Source: Hyphomicrobiales bacterium
Lineage (GTDB): Bacteria; Pseudomonadota; Alphaproteobacteria; Rhizobiales; Afifellaceae
NCBI GenBank assembly: GCA_013812985.1
Contig: JACCSN010000347.1
Location: 1 to 9,501 of the forward strand
Direction of reading: 5' to 3'
DNA length: 9,501 nt
Of the stretch, positions 1 to 7,087 are shown in pieces. The notes under the pieces are model-generated. The model was given only the letters and a program-made list of their open reading frames with translations. It was not told the DNA's origin and made no database searches. Position numbers and translations under genes: made by a program. Numbering within the stretch: the first letter of the stretch is position 1; each line of letters begins with the position of its first letter.

Positions 1-1047
<1,047 letters not shown>

Positions 1048-1105
1048 TCGCTGGATTCCCCGGGACGGCGCTGCCGCTCTTGGCAAGGCCTCCCCCTCTT
1101 AGCCT

Positions 1106-1134
1106 AGATAGGTTGTCGCACGATTGATGCCAAG
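1106..1134 (-). promoter_or_regulatory. Probable sigma-70-type promoter for ftsH
   Basis: Reading the minus strand, CTTGGC (1134-1129) is followed after exactly 17 bases by CTATCT (1111-1106). The published alphaproteobacterial (Sinorhizobium) housekeeping consensus is CTTGAC-N17-CTATAT, so each hexamer matches at 5 of 6 positions with ideal spacing. Transcription would start near position 1099, giving an ftsH leader of about 50 bases. It lies wholly in the tilS-ftsH gap. A heat-shock (RpoH) promoter in this clade has similar hexamers, so the sequence does not settle which sigma factor reads it. Confidence 0.55.
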
Positions 1135-1180
1135 ATGAACTGGGTCAGGCCGCGCATCAACGCTTTGTCGGTGATAATGG

Positions 1181-2506
1181 TCAATTTCGCGGCGCGACGT
1201 TTACCGGATGAAGGCCAAGCCGCCGACCGACAACGCAATCCGCTTCCAGGACTGACAGCGCCTCGCCCCCGTCCACGGCCGCGACGATCTCCGGCGCGGC
1301 GATGAGGCGCGCGCCGTCGTAAAGGCCCGGCAAGACTTGAATGGATGCGCGGTCGCGACCGGCGCTGCGAGCCGCTGCGTCGAGCCTCCGCCCCGAGCGC
1401 CCGAGCGGGCCGACCGTCAGGCTTCCTGCCACGATCGGAATTTCCACGCGGAAACGCCGGTCCCAGACAACCCCCACGCCGGCCGCGGCCGGAATCGCCG
1501 CCAAGCCGCTGCGGCCCCATTCCCGCCGCGCCGTCAGCCCCCCCGCGGCGAGATTCACGATGCAGCCGTGCAGGGTTCGCCGGAAGCGGTCCTCGGCGCC
1601 CGCCGCCAGAATCCCGTCCCGCAAGGCCTCGAGCCGGTCGAGCCGCGGCGTATGATGGGCGCCGCCGACCGCCGCGAGCAGCAAAGCCAGCGCCCTGAGC
1701 CCCACCTCCTCCGGCGCAGCGGCAAGCGCGGCGGTCGGGCCGCGGACCACGCCGTGCGGATCGGAGGTAAAATCGTCGCGGAGCAGAGTTTCGGCGTAGT
1801 AATGGAGCGCCGCGGCGGCGCGAGCGAGCCTGGCCGCGGTCCCGGCCAGGCGCGCCGGCGTCAAGCCGTGCTCCGCCAGCGCAGGCAGAAGCGCCCGCAT
1901 GCGAACGCGGGCAAAGCGCGGATCGCGGTTGCTGGGATCGTCGCTGACCGGGAGCCCGCTCGCCTCCGCCACGTCCGCCAAATCCCGCCGTGAAACAGTC
2001 AGGAGCGGCCGCGCCAGCCGAAGGCCATCCACCGTCGCCTCCTCCGCCATGCCGCCCAGGCCGTAGACGCCCGAGCCGCGGGCGAGCCTGAGGAGAAAGG
2101 TCTCCGCCTGATCCTCCTGGTGATGCGCTGTGACGACCGTGTCGAAGCCGGCCTCCCGCGCCGCCGCGGCCAGGCACTTGTAGCGCGCCCGGCGGGCCCA
2201 GTCCTGCAGATTGCCGCCGCTCGGTCGAGCCGCGGCGCGCATGACGCGGCAGGCGAGGCCCAGGCGTGTCGCATTCGCCGCCACAAGACGCGCCTCGTCG
2301 ACAGCCTCCAGGCGCAGCCCGTGATCGAAGCTGACGACAAGCAAGGGCGGCCGCGCACTCCAGCCCGCCATGAGCAGCATGAGCGCGGTTGAGTCCGGCC
2401 CGCCGGACACCGCAAGGATCAGCCCTGGGGCGCCAGCCAGCCGCCGGAACAGCCGCTCCGGATCAAGGCCCGCCCGGTCAGCAGCCGGCCCGCTCAGCCT
2501 CGTCAT
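1181..2506 (-). CDS. tilS: tRNA(Ile)-lysidine synthetase TilS
   Basis: TilS uses ATP and lysine to convert the wobble cytidine of the CAU-anticodon tRNA-Ile to lysidine, so that it reads AUA instead of AUG. The 441-residue protein has the N-type PP-loop SGGPDS at residues 34-39, followed by DHGLR (61-65), HHQEDQAET (128-136) and the family segment around PSNRDPRFAR (191-200). These mark the adenylating domain of roughly residues 28-215. The C-terminal half is alanine- and arginine-rich and diverged, as is usual in this family; total length is close to that of E. coli TilS. The ATG at 2506 lies inside the end of cpoB (29-base overlap) with no strong Shine-Dalgarno, which suggests translational coupling. 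No other in-frame start exists before the PP-loop. The gene ends 133 bases before ftsH. Confidence 0.95.
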   Translation of the reverse strand: MTRLSGPAADRAGLDPERLFRRLAGAPGLILAVSGGPDSTALMLLMAGWSARPPLLVVSFDHGLRLEAVDEARLVAANATRLGLACRVMRAAARPSGGNLQDWARRARYKCLAAAAREAGFDTVVTAHHQEDQAETFLLRLARGSGVYGLGGMAEEATVDGLRLARPLLTVSRRDLADVAEASGLPVSDDPSNRDPRFARVRMRALLPALAEHGLTPARLAGTAARLARAAAALHYYAETLLRDDFTSDPHGVVRGPTAALAAAPEEVGLRALALLLAAVGGAHHTPRLDRLEALRDGILAAGAEDRFRRTLHGCIVNLAAGGLTARREWGRSGLAAIPAAAGVGVVWDRRFRVEIPIVAGSLTVGPLGRSGRRLDAAARSAGRDRASIQVLPGLYDGARLIAAPEIVAAVDGGEALSVLEADCVVGRRLGLHPVNVAPRN

Positions 2507-3356
2507 CCACGCGGCTCATCAGTTCCGCCGAGGACCCGGGATATTTGCGCTCGACCTCGGCGAGAGTGGCGCAGGCGGCGTTTCGCTCGCCAAGCGCGGA
2601 CAACGCCGTTCCGAGCTTCAGCAGCGCATTGGGCGCCTTGGCGCTGCCGGGAGCCGCCTGGTAGACCGCGAGAAAAGCGTTCGCCGCCTTGCGGTAATCG
2701 CCTTGCTGCAGCTGGCTTTCAGCCAACCAGAACTGCGCATCCGGCGCCTGCGGATCACCCGGAAACGCCGCGAGCCAGTTTTGGAAGCTTTGCTCGGCGA
2801 GGTCAAAGTCGCCGGTCAGGATATAGCCGTAGGCCAGGTCGTATTCGTCGCGCGACGAACCGGAAAGCGCCGTAGCCGGGGCGGGCGTTCCAGGCAGCCC
2901 AGCCACGGCCGTTCCGTCGGGCGACGCCGGTGAAGCCGGCGCGCTCAAGGCGCCGTTCGGGTCCTCGAACGAGCCGACGGGAGCCTCTCCCGTTCCGCCG
3001 GCCAGGGTTGAAAGGTCGATCGGTTCGCCGGCATGGTCGCCGCCGTCGGGCGCGATCAGCGGATCATCGGCGGCGATGGACATGGAGCCGAGATCCTGCG
3101 GGGCCGGCAATCCGGGAAGCTCCTGGGCGGTGACCGCCGCGCCCAGCTGCCCAGCGGAGGCGACCGGCGGCTGCCCGCTTTCGGTTCTCACCCGGTTCAG
3201 CTCATAGACAAGCTGCTCGTTTTGCCCAGTCAGCTGGCGGATGCGCTCCTCCAGTTGCTGGACGTAGAGCCGCATCTGGCCCATCTCGGCCGAATCCTGC
3301 GCGGCCGCCGGCGCGGCGAGGAGAACGGCGAGAACGAGGGCGGCCACACGCATCAT
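2478..3356 (-). CDS. cpoB: Tol-Pal system protein CpoB (YbgF), periplasmic TPR protein
   Basis: CpoB coordinates outer-membrane constriction by Tol-Pal with septal peptidoglycan synthesis in the periplasm and binds TolA. The 292-residue product starts with a signal peptide (hydrophobic 4-15, cleavage after AAA near residue 19). A short heptad-like coiled coil follows at about 23-58, matching the YbgF trimerisation helix. Next is a Pro/Gly/Ala/Ser-rich linker to about 167, then three TPR-like units at about 169-275 containing FPGDPQAPDAQFWLAES and related repeats. Two ATG starts are plausible. The one at 3356 has GGAG eight bases upstream and gives a classical signal peptide. The one at 3374 adds six residues (MFGAHS) and has GAGG five bases upstream. 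The frame stays open upstream to 3710, but only through palindromic repeats. It is separated from pal by about 520 bases, unlike the usual close pairing, and overlaps tilS by 29 bases. Confidence 0.93.
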   Translation of the reverse strand: MMRVAALVLAVLLAAPAAAQDSAEMGQMRLYVQQLEERIRQLTGQNEQLVYELNRVRTESGQPPVASAGQLGAAVTAQELPGLPAPQDLGSMSIAADDPLIAPDGGDHAGEPIDLSTLAGGTGEAPVGSFEDPNGALSAPASPASPDGTAVAGLPGTPAPATALSGSSRDEYDLAYGYILTGDFDLAEQSFQNWLAAFPGDPQAPDAQFWLAESQLQQGDYRKAANAFLAVYQAAPGSAKAPNALLKLGTALSALGERNAACATLAEVERKYPGSSAELMSRVDDEAERAGC

Positions 3357-3439
3357 GGAATGGGCTCCAAACATTGAAGCCTCAGTCCGTACCAGCATTT
3401 CGGCCAAACTGCGACCGGGGAAGGAACCGGGCGCGTCTA

Positions 3440-3685
3440 ACCTTCTCCCCTTGCGGGAGAAGGTGGCTGCGGAGCAGCCGGATGAGGGGTGTCGCGAAGC
3501 GATCGATGCCGTCCGCGGCGCGGCCATGGAACGGAGACGCGGCTCCTCATCCGAGGGAACTGGACGAAGCAGGTCGCGCGAGCCTGGGCAACCGCGCGTC
3601 AAAGCTGGTTGACCGTGGGCTCGCATTTTGCAGCGACAACGGAAAGCGCTACTCCCCGGCGCTGCCGGCGGGGCGCCCCCCTCAT
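3440..3685. repeat. REP-like composite palindromic element (repeat type 1)
   Basis: ACCTTCTCCC (3440-3449) pairs perfectly with GGGAGAAGGT (3455-3464) around a 5-base loop. Next to it GGCTGC (3465-3470) pairs with GCAGCC (3474-3479). CGGATGAGG (3479-3487) has an inverted partner CCTCATCCG at 3545-3553, and GATGAGGGG (3481-3489) a second partner CCCCTCATC at 3677-3685. The wording 'CTTCTCCC...GGGAGAAGGTGGC..GGATGAGGGG' resembles, from memory, a short palindromic repeat common between genes in Hyphomicrobiales; this identity is recollection, not a search. In cpoB mRNA it would fold strongly upstream of the start codon. The right-hand boundary is uncertain. Confidence 0.7.
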
Positions 3686-3702
3686 CGATCACCTCATCAA
3701 AT

Positions 3703-3802
3703 GTCGTCATCCCATGACTTGATCATGGGATCCATTCCGCGACCTTTGACGTAATCACAACCGCAACGGAATGGATGCCAGGGCAAGCCCTGGCATGACG
3801 AC
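3703..3802. repeat. Palindromic intergenic element (repeat type 2), about 100 bases
   Basis: The ends GTCGTCAT (3703-3710) and ATGACGAC (3795-3802) are exact inverted repeats, and ATCCATTCCG (3730-3739) pairs with CGGAATGGAT (3767-3776). Each arm also folds on itself: ATCCCATGA/TCATGGGAT (3709-3717 with 3723-3731, 9 pairs, 5-base loop) and ATGCCAGGGC/GCCCTGGCAT (3775-3784 with 3787-3796, 10 pairs, 2-base loop). The whole is a cruciform-like double hairpin. The 'GTCATCCC..TTGATC..GGGATCCATTCC' pattern is reminiscent of a dispersed repeat seen in many alphaproteobacterial genomes (recollection). It is unrelated in sequence to the type 1 element beside it. Confidence 0.75.
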
Positions 3803-3817
3803 AATGATGAATGTCGC

Positions 3818-3841
3818 AGGGCGATCACGGTTGATCGCCCT
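3818..3841 (-). terminator. Terminator-like hairpin downstream of pal
   Basis: AGGGCGATCA (3818-3827) and TGATCGCCCT (3832-3841) form a perfect 10-pair stem with a 4-base loop, 56 bases after the pal stop codon. On the minus strand the stem is followed by GCGACATTCATCATTGTC, which lacks a clear run of T. It could be a weak terminator, an mRNA 3'-end stabiliser or part of the adjacent repeat cluster. Its position at the end of the tolQ-pal block favours a transcript-end role. Confidence 0.35.
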
Positions 3842-3897
3842 CAGTCACTGACCGCCGCCTAGGGATCTTCAGGCCGCAGAACATTCCGAACCCGGCC

Positions 3898-4401
3898 TCA
3901 CGCCCCCGCGCCGTCCAGCACCGTTACCGCGCGGCGGTTCTGCGACCAGCAGGAGATGTTGTCGCAGACGGCGACCGGCCGCTCCTTGCCGAAGGAAACA
4001 GTGCGCATTCGGTTTGCGGCAACCCCGCGTGAGATCATGTAGTCGCGCACGGCCGTTGAGCGGCGAGCGCCCAAGGCCAGATTGTATTCGCGCGTGCCGC
4101 GCTCGTCGGCGTGGCCTTCGAGGATGAAGGTGTAGTTCGGGTATTGCGCCAGCCATTGCACCTGCTTGTCGAGCGTCGCCAGGCCCTGCTGGGCGATCGT
4201 CGAAGAATCGCTTTCAAAGAAGATCCGGTCGCCGACATTGACCTGGAAGTCCTGCGCGCTGCCCGGCGTCGCCACGCCGCCGGCGCCCGCGCCCAGCCCG
4301 GCCTCCAGCCCCTTCTGCTGGTTGGCGCAGCCGGCGCCGAAAAGCGCCAACGCCATCAGCGACACGGAAACAACCTTGCGGACGGACACGCTGAACGGCA
4401 T
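3898..4401 (-). CDS. pal: Peptidoglycan-associated lipoprotein Pal
   Basis: Pal is an outer-membrane lipoprotein that binds peptidoglycan through an OmpA-like domain and is moved to the division site by the TolQRA motor with TolB. The 167-residue product has a lipoprotein signal with the modified cysteine at Cys25 (LFGAGC). A Gly/Ala-rich tether runs to about residue 48, and the OmpA_C domain covers about 58-163. Diagnostic blocks are FFESDSS (61-67), ILEGHADERGTREYNLALGARRS (93-115; Asp99 and Arg114 fall in the diaminopimelate-binding part) and the C-terminal SCWSQNRRAV (150-159). The ATG at 4401 is preceded by GGAG nine bases upstream. An upstream in-frame extension to 4587 is open but would bury the lipoprotein signal, so it is rejected. 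Pal lies 95 bases after tolB. Confidence 0.97.
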   Translation of the reverse strand: MPFSVSVRKVVSVSLMALALFGAGCANQQKGLEAGLGAGAGGVATPGSAQDFQVNVGDRIFFESDSSTIAQQGLATLDKQVQWLAQYPNYTFILEGHADERGTREYNLALGARRSTAVRDYMISRGVAANRMRTVSFGKERPVAVCDNISCWSQNRRAVTVLDGAGA

Positions 4402-4434
4402 CGCCGGAAACTCCAAGGATCTGTGGGCCCGACC

Positions 4435-4476
4435 TAACCACCGGATGGTTAAGCAAGGATCAAGGATTAAGGTTAA
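4435..4476 (-). promoter_or_regulatory. Repeat-rich tolB-pal spacer, possible operator
   Basis: Within the 95-base tolB-pal gap the + strand shows CAAGGAT in tandem at 4454-4460 and 4461-4467, with a third copy at 4414-4420 that runs into the pal ribosome site. GGTTAA occurs at 4447-4452 and again at 4471-4476. TAACCA (4435-4440) and TGGTTA (4446-4451) form a 6-pair hairpin. On the minus strand 4452-4445 reads TTAACCAT, which resembles a CtrA half-site; no full TTAA-N7-TTAA box is present. The repeats are directly visible; any regulatory role is inferred. Confidence 0.3.
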
Positions 4477-4496
4477 CTCTCTCTTACCCGGCCGGC

Positions 4497-5825
4497 TCAG
4501 CCGAGCAGCGGCGACCAGGCCGGGTCGGAAGCGAAGCTCGGCGTCGGCACCACCTGCTCGTTGTAGCCGGTGATGTCGACCGACCACAGCTGGGGCCCGC
4601 CGCTCGCCCCGCCGCCGTCGCGGAAGAACATCAGCACGCGGCCGTTGGGCGCCCAGGTCGGACCCTCATTGTGATAGCCTTCCGTCAGGATGCGCTCGCC
4701 GGAGCCGTCCGGCGCCAGGACGCCGATCTTGAACGCGCCGCCCTCCTGCTTGGTGAAGGCGATCACGTCGCCGCGCGGCGACCACACCGGCGTCCCGTAG
4801 CGGCCAGGGCCGAAGCTGATACGCTGCGCCGGCCCGCCGCCGGCGCTCATCACGTAAAGCTGCTGCTGGCCGCCGCGATCCGATTCGAAGACGATGCGGC
4901 TGCCGTCCGGCGAATAGGAGGGCGCGGTGTCTATGGACGGCGAATCGGTCAGCCGGGTGAGCTGCCGGGTCCTGAGATCCAGCCGGTAGATGTTGGCGTT
5001 GCCTTCCTGCTGAAGCGACAAGACGACCTGCTGGCCGTCCGGCGAGAAGCGCGGGCTGAACGCCATGTTGGGAAAATTGCCGATCAGCTCGCGCTGCCCG
5101 GTCTCGATGTTGAGGATGTAGACGTGCCACTGGTCGCCGGTGAGGGAAGCGTAAGCGAGCTCCTGCCGCGACGGCGAGAAGCGCGGGGTCAGCACCAGGT
5201 CCTCGCCGCCGGTGAGGTAGCGCACATTGGCGCCGTCCTGGTCCATGATGGCGAGGCGCTTAACCCGGGCGGATTTGCCGCCTGTCTCGTCGACGAAGGC
5301 GACGCGGCTGTCGAAATAGCCCTTCTCTCCGGTCAGCCGCTCATAGACGGAATCGGCGATGATATGGGCGAGCCGCCGCCAGTTGTCGGGCGAGGCGAAG
5401 AACTGCTTGCCGGTCAGGTATTGTCCGGAGACGATGTCCCACAGGCGGTATTCGGCCATGATCCGCCCGTCCCCCGTCGGGGTCACGCTGCCGGAGACAA
5501 GCGCCTGCGCATTGAGCGGCCGCCAGTTGACGAAGTTCGGCGTGGCGCTTGGCGGCACGATCGGCTCGATGAAGGCGGAGGGATCGACCGGCGCGAACAG
5601 CCCCGAGCGCCTGAGGTCGGCGGTCACCACCTGGGCGACGTTCTGGCTGAGCTCGTCGACGCTCCCCGCCGCCCCGACAAAGGGCGGGATGGCGATCGGC
5701 ATCGGCTGGATGGTGCCCTGCGTGATGTCGACGCGGAGCTGGGCGGCAGCCGGCGCCGCCAGGCCGGCGCACGCGACGATCAGCGCAAGGAGGCGAAACC
5801 CGGACGTCAGCTTTCCAACCGTCAT
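4497..5825 (-). CDS. tolB: Tol-Pal system beta-propeller protein TolB
   Basis: TolB is a periplasmic protein that cycles between TolA and Pal and controls whether Pal is free to bind peptidoglycan. The 442-residue precursor has a Sec signal peptide (hydrophobic 10-24, cleavage after AAA at about residue 28). The mature N-terminus includes the family block [10 protein letters not shown] (40-49). An N-terminal alpha/beta domain runs to about 180, followed by a six-bladed propeller. Six PD40-type motifs are seen in order: [40 protein letters not shown] and PAWSPLLG. I choose the ATG at 5825 because AGGAG lies 10 bases upstream and it begins a normal signal peptide. A TTG at 5855 would add ten residues and overlap tolA. 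The gap to tolA is 19 bases, so the two are almost certainly co-transcribed. Confidence 0.97.
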   Translation of the reverse strand: MTVGKLTSGFRLLALIVACAGLAAPAAAQLRVDITQGTIQPMPIAIPPFVGAAGSVDELSQNVAQVVTADLRRSGLFAPVDPSAFIEPIVPPSATPNFVNWRPLNAQALVSGSVTPTGDGRIMAEYRLWDIVSGQYLTGKQFFASPDNWRRLAHIIADSVYERLTGEKGYFDSRVAFVDETGGKSARVKRLAIMDQDGANVRYLTGGEDLVLTPRFSPSRQELAYASLTGDQWHVYILNIETGQRELIGNFPNMAFSPRFSPDGQQVVLSLQQEGNANIYRLDLRTRQLTRLTDSPSIDTAPSYSPDGSRIVFESDRGGQQQLYVMSAGGGPAQRISFGPGRYGTPVWSPRGDVIAFTKQEGGAFKIGVLAPDGSGERILTEGYHNEGPTWAPNGRVLMFFRDGGGASGGPQLWSVDITGYNEQVVPTPSFASDPAWSPLLG

Positions 5826-5844
5826 TGAAGACGTGCTCCTGATC

Positions 5845-6897
5845 TTACCCGCCAAGCATCGATCGCGGGTCGAAGACGAAATCGATTTCGCGCCAAAGAG
5901 CGTATTTTTCAGGCCGGAGTATGTCCCCGAACGGCGCGCATTGAGTCACCGCCCGGATCGCGCTCTCCGCGGCGATCTGAGCCAAGGGTTGGCTGGCGGA
6001 CCCGACGCTGAGCAGAACTGGCGTGGCGGCGAGCCCGCCATCCTGCAAGAGACTGATTCGCACCGTGACCACCAGGCCGCCGGCCTCTCGCACCCCGACG
6101 GGCGGGCTCCAGCACTGGTAAAGCCGGGCCTGCAGCGCGGCGAGCTCGCTCTGCGTCATCGCCGCCTCGGCCTGGCCGTCGATGGATCCGAGCGTCTGCG
6201 GCTCCGCCGCCGGGTTGGGGTCGCCCCCGCCGGCGGGTTCCTGCTTGTTGAGGAGCGCGGCGATGTCCTCGGTGTTGAATTGCTTCTCCGGCTCGGGCGT
6301 GCGCGCCAGTTCGCGCAGCCGGTCCTGTTCCTCAGGGTCCGGCTCCTTCGGCTGAGGTTCCGGCTTGGCGATCGTCTTCGGAGGCTCGGGCCGCTTCTTC
6401 GGCAGCCGCGATTCGACCGGCTTGGGCGGCTCGGGCTCCGCTACGGGTGGCGGCTCGGGCTTTTCGGCCGGCAAGGCATCGGGATCGGGCGGCTCGGGTT
6501 CCTGAAACTCGGGCAGCGCGGCGACCTTCACGGGCTCCGGCTCAGGCTCCGGCGCCGGCTCAGGCTCAGGCGGCGGTTCCGGCTCGGGCGGCACCGGCGG
6601 CGGCGCGGCCTTCGGCTGGCGCGCCACTTCCACCGGCTTCTCGGCCGGCTTCTCCGCCGGATTCGGCGCGGGCGCTTCGGCCTGGACTTCAGGCTTCGGC
6701 TGCGCTTTCTCCTCCGGCAAAATCTCGGATTGCTTGTCGCCGGCCAGGAGATCGGTCGCGTCGGCAACGTCGATCAGCTCGACGGGCAAGGCCTCGATCA
6801 ATTCGGGGGTGAACGGCCGCGCCTCAGGCAAGGCGATGAAGCCAAAGCCGAGGATCGCGGCGTGACCGATCAAGGAGACGGCGAGACCGGCCCGCAT
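5845..6897 (-). CDS. tolA: TolA, inner-membrane energy transducer of the Tol-Pal system
   Basis: TolA spans the periplasm and couples the TolQR motor to TolB-Pal. The 350-residue product starts with a single membrane helix at about 4-23 carrying S8-x3-H12, the Ser/His pair of TolA/TonB anchors that contacts TolQ. Residues about 60-190 form an extended Pro/Glu/Lys-rich spacer with many EP repeats (for example at 104-122), rather than the long Ala/Lys helix of E. coli TolA. The C-terminal domain (about 247-345) has Cys262 in YQCW and Cys320 in TQCAPF, the pair expected to form the TolA-III disulphide, and the strand [12 protein letters not shown]. The start at 6897 gives the membrane helix immediately. 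The upstream copy of this start at 7071 opens a different, 49-codon frame. TolB follows after 19 bases; tolR is separated by the palindromic insert. Confidence 0.96.
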   Translation of the reverse strand: MRAGLAVSLIGHAAILGFGFIALPEARPFTPELIEALPVELIDVADATDLLAGDKQSEILPEEKAQPKPEVQAEAPAPNPAEKPAEKPVEVARQPKAAPPPVPPEPEPPPEPEPAPEPEPEPVKVAALPEFQEPEPPDPDALPAEKPEPPPVAEPEPPKPVESRLPKKRPEPPKTIAKPEPQPKEPDPEEQDRLRELARTPEPEKQFNTEDIAALLNKQEPAGGGDPNPAAEPQTLGSIDGQAEAAMTQSELAALQARLYQCWSPPVGVREAGGLVVTVRISLLQDGGLAATPVLLSVGSASQPLAQIAAESAIRAVTQCAPFGDILRPEKYALWREIDFVFDPRSMLGG

Positions 6898-6913
6898 CGC
6901 TCAGCTGCCTATC
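6889..6913. repeat. Direct repeat copy A (tolA-start side of the insert)
   Basis: The 17 bases GGCCCGCATCGCTCAGC (6889-6905) recur exactly at 7063-7079. Extending rightwards to 6913 the match continues at 22 of 25 positions, and all three mismatches are transitions. Read on the minus strand this copy is an old tolR stop (TGA), three bases, then the tolA ATG-CGG-GCC now in use. It looks like one side of a duplicated tolR/tolA junction. Confidence 0.85.
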
Positions 6914-6921
6914 CCGAAGCT

Positions 6922-7071
6922 TTACGCCCTCATCCTGAGGTGCTCGCCGAAGGCGAGCCTCGAAGGATCATCCAGAGCGCGCTGGATACGCCCTCGTCCT
7001 TCGAGGCTTCGCTTCGCTCCGCACCTCAGGATGAGGGCTGTGATGTGTGTTCGGAAAGCTACGGCCCGCAT
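6922..7071 (-). other. 49-codon open frame starting at the duplicated tolA start (possible leader peptide)
   Basis: The second copy of the tolA start (ATG CGG GCC at 7071-7063) begins an uninterrupted frame of 49 codons that runs through the whole palindromic insert. It stops at TAA (6924-6922), 24 bases before the true tolA ATG. The offset between the two ATGs is 174 bases, so this frame is in phase with tolA and only the TAA, with a later TGA, prevents fusion. The product would be MRAVAFRTH... with no resemblance to a known domain. Most likely it is a by-product of the insertion, but it could be translated in coupling with tolR and deliver ribosomes to tolA. Confidence 0.3.
6926..7038. repeat. 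Long palindromic intergenic element (repeat type 3) between tolR and tolA
   Basis: The arms GCCCTCATCCTGAGGTGC (6926-6943) and GCACCTCAGGATGAGGGC (7021-7038) are perfect 18-base inverted repeats. Inner segments pair again: GAGCCTCGAAGGA on the left with TCCTTCGAGGCTTC on the right, and ATCCAG with CTGGAT near the centre. The result is one long imperfect hairpin. AGCTTT (6918-6923) and AAAGCT (7054-7059) form a small further inverted pair outside. The 'CCTCATCCTGAGG...CTCGAAGGATGAT' wording recalls a dispersed palindrome frequent in Hyphomicrobiales genomes (recollection, not searched). It lies between tolR and tolA, where these operons are normally nearly contiguous, and would place a strong RNA fold just before tolA. 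Confidence 0.85.
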
Positions 7072-7087
7072 CGCTCAGCCGCCCGTC
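7063..7087. repeat. Direct repeat copy B (tolR-stop side of the insert)
   Basis: This is the partner of the repeat at 6889-6913. Read on the minus strand it contains the functional tolR stop TGA (7077-7075), then GCG and ATG CGG GCC identical to the tolA start. The tolR reading frame occupies the upstream part of this copy. That makes it the original tolR end, with a stranded copy of the tolA start. Confidence 0.85.

Larger units (their letters stand above)
3375..3897. other. Long pal-cpoB intergenic spacer, no credible gene
   Basis: This 520-base gap interrupts an otherwise compact operon. It holds at least two kinds of palindromic repeat and a hairpin just past pal, annotated separately. 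Several short open frames cross it on both strands. None has a recognisable product or ribosome site, and most run through the inverted repeats, so I call none of them. I looked on the minus strand for a promoter serving cpoB and found no convincing pair of hexamers. Confidence 0.8.

Noticed and set aside
3357..3710. N-terminal extension of cpoB to an upstream start at 3710
   Set aside because: The added codons translate the palindromic repeats and would bury the signal peptide; good ribosome sites exist at 3356 and 3374.
3440..3802. CRISPR-like or phage attachment interpretation of the pal-cpoB repeats
   Set aside because: The repeats are inverted rather than regularly spaced direct repeats, no spacers or cas genes are present, and no integrase gene is nearby.
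4435..4476. Full CtrA binding box upstream of pal
   Set aside because: TTAA pairs are present, but none is separated by 7 bases; only a TTAACCAT half-site is seen.
4402..4587. N-terminal extension of pal to 4587
   Set aside because: It would overlap tolB and place 60 residues before a clear lipoprotein signal; GGAG precedes the ATG at 4401.
4671..5828. Plus-strand open frame of 385 codons over tolB
   Set aside because: It is the antisense shadow of tolB in GC-rich DNA, with no recognisable motif.
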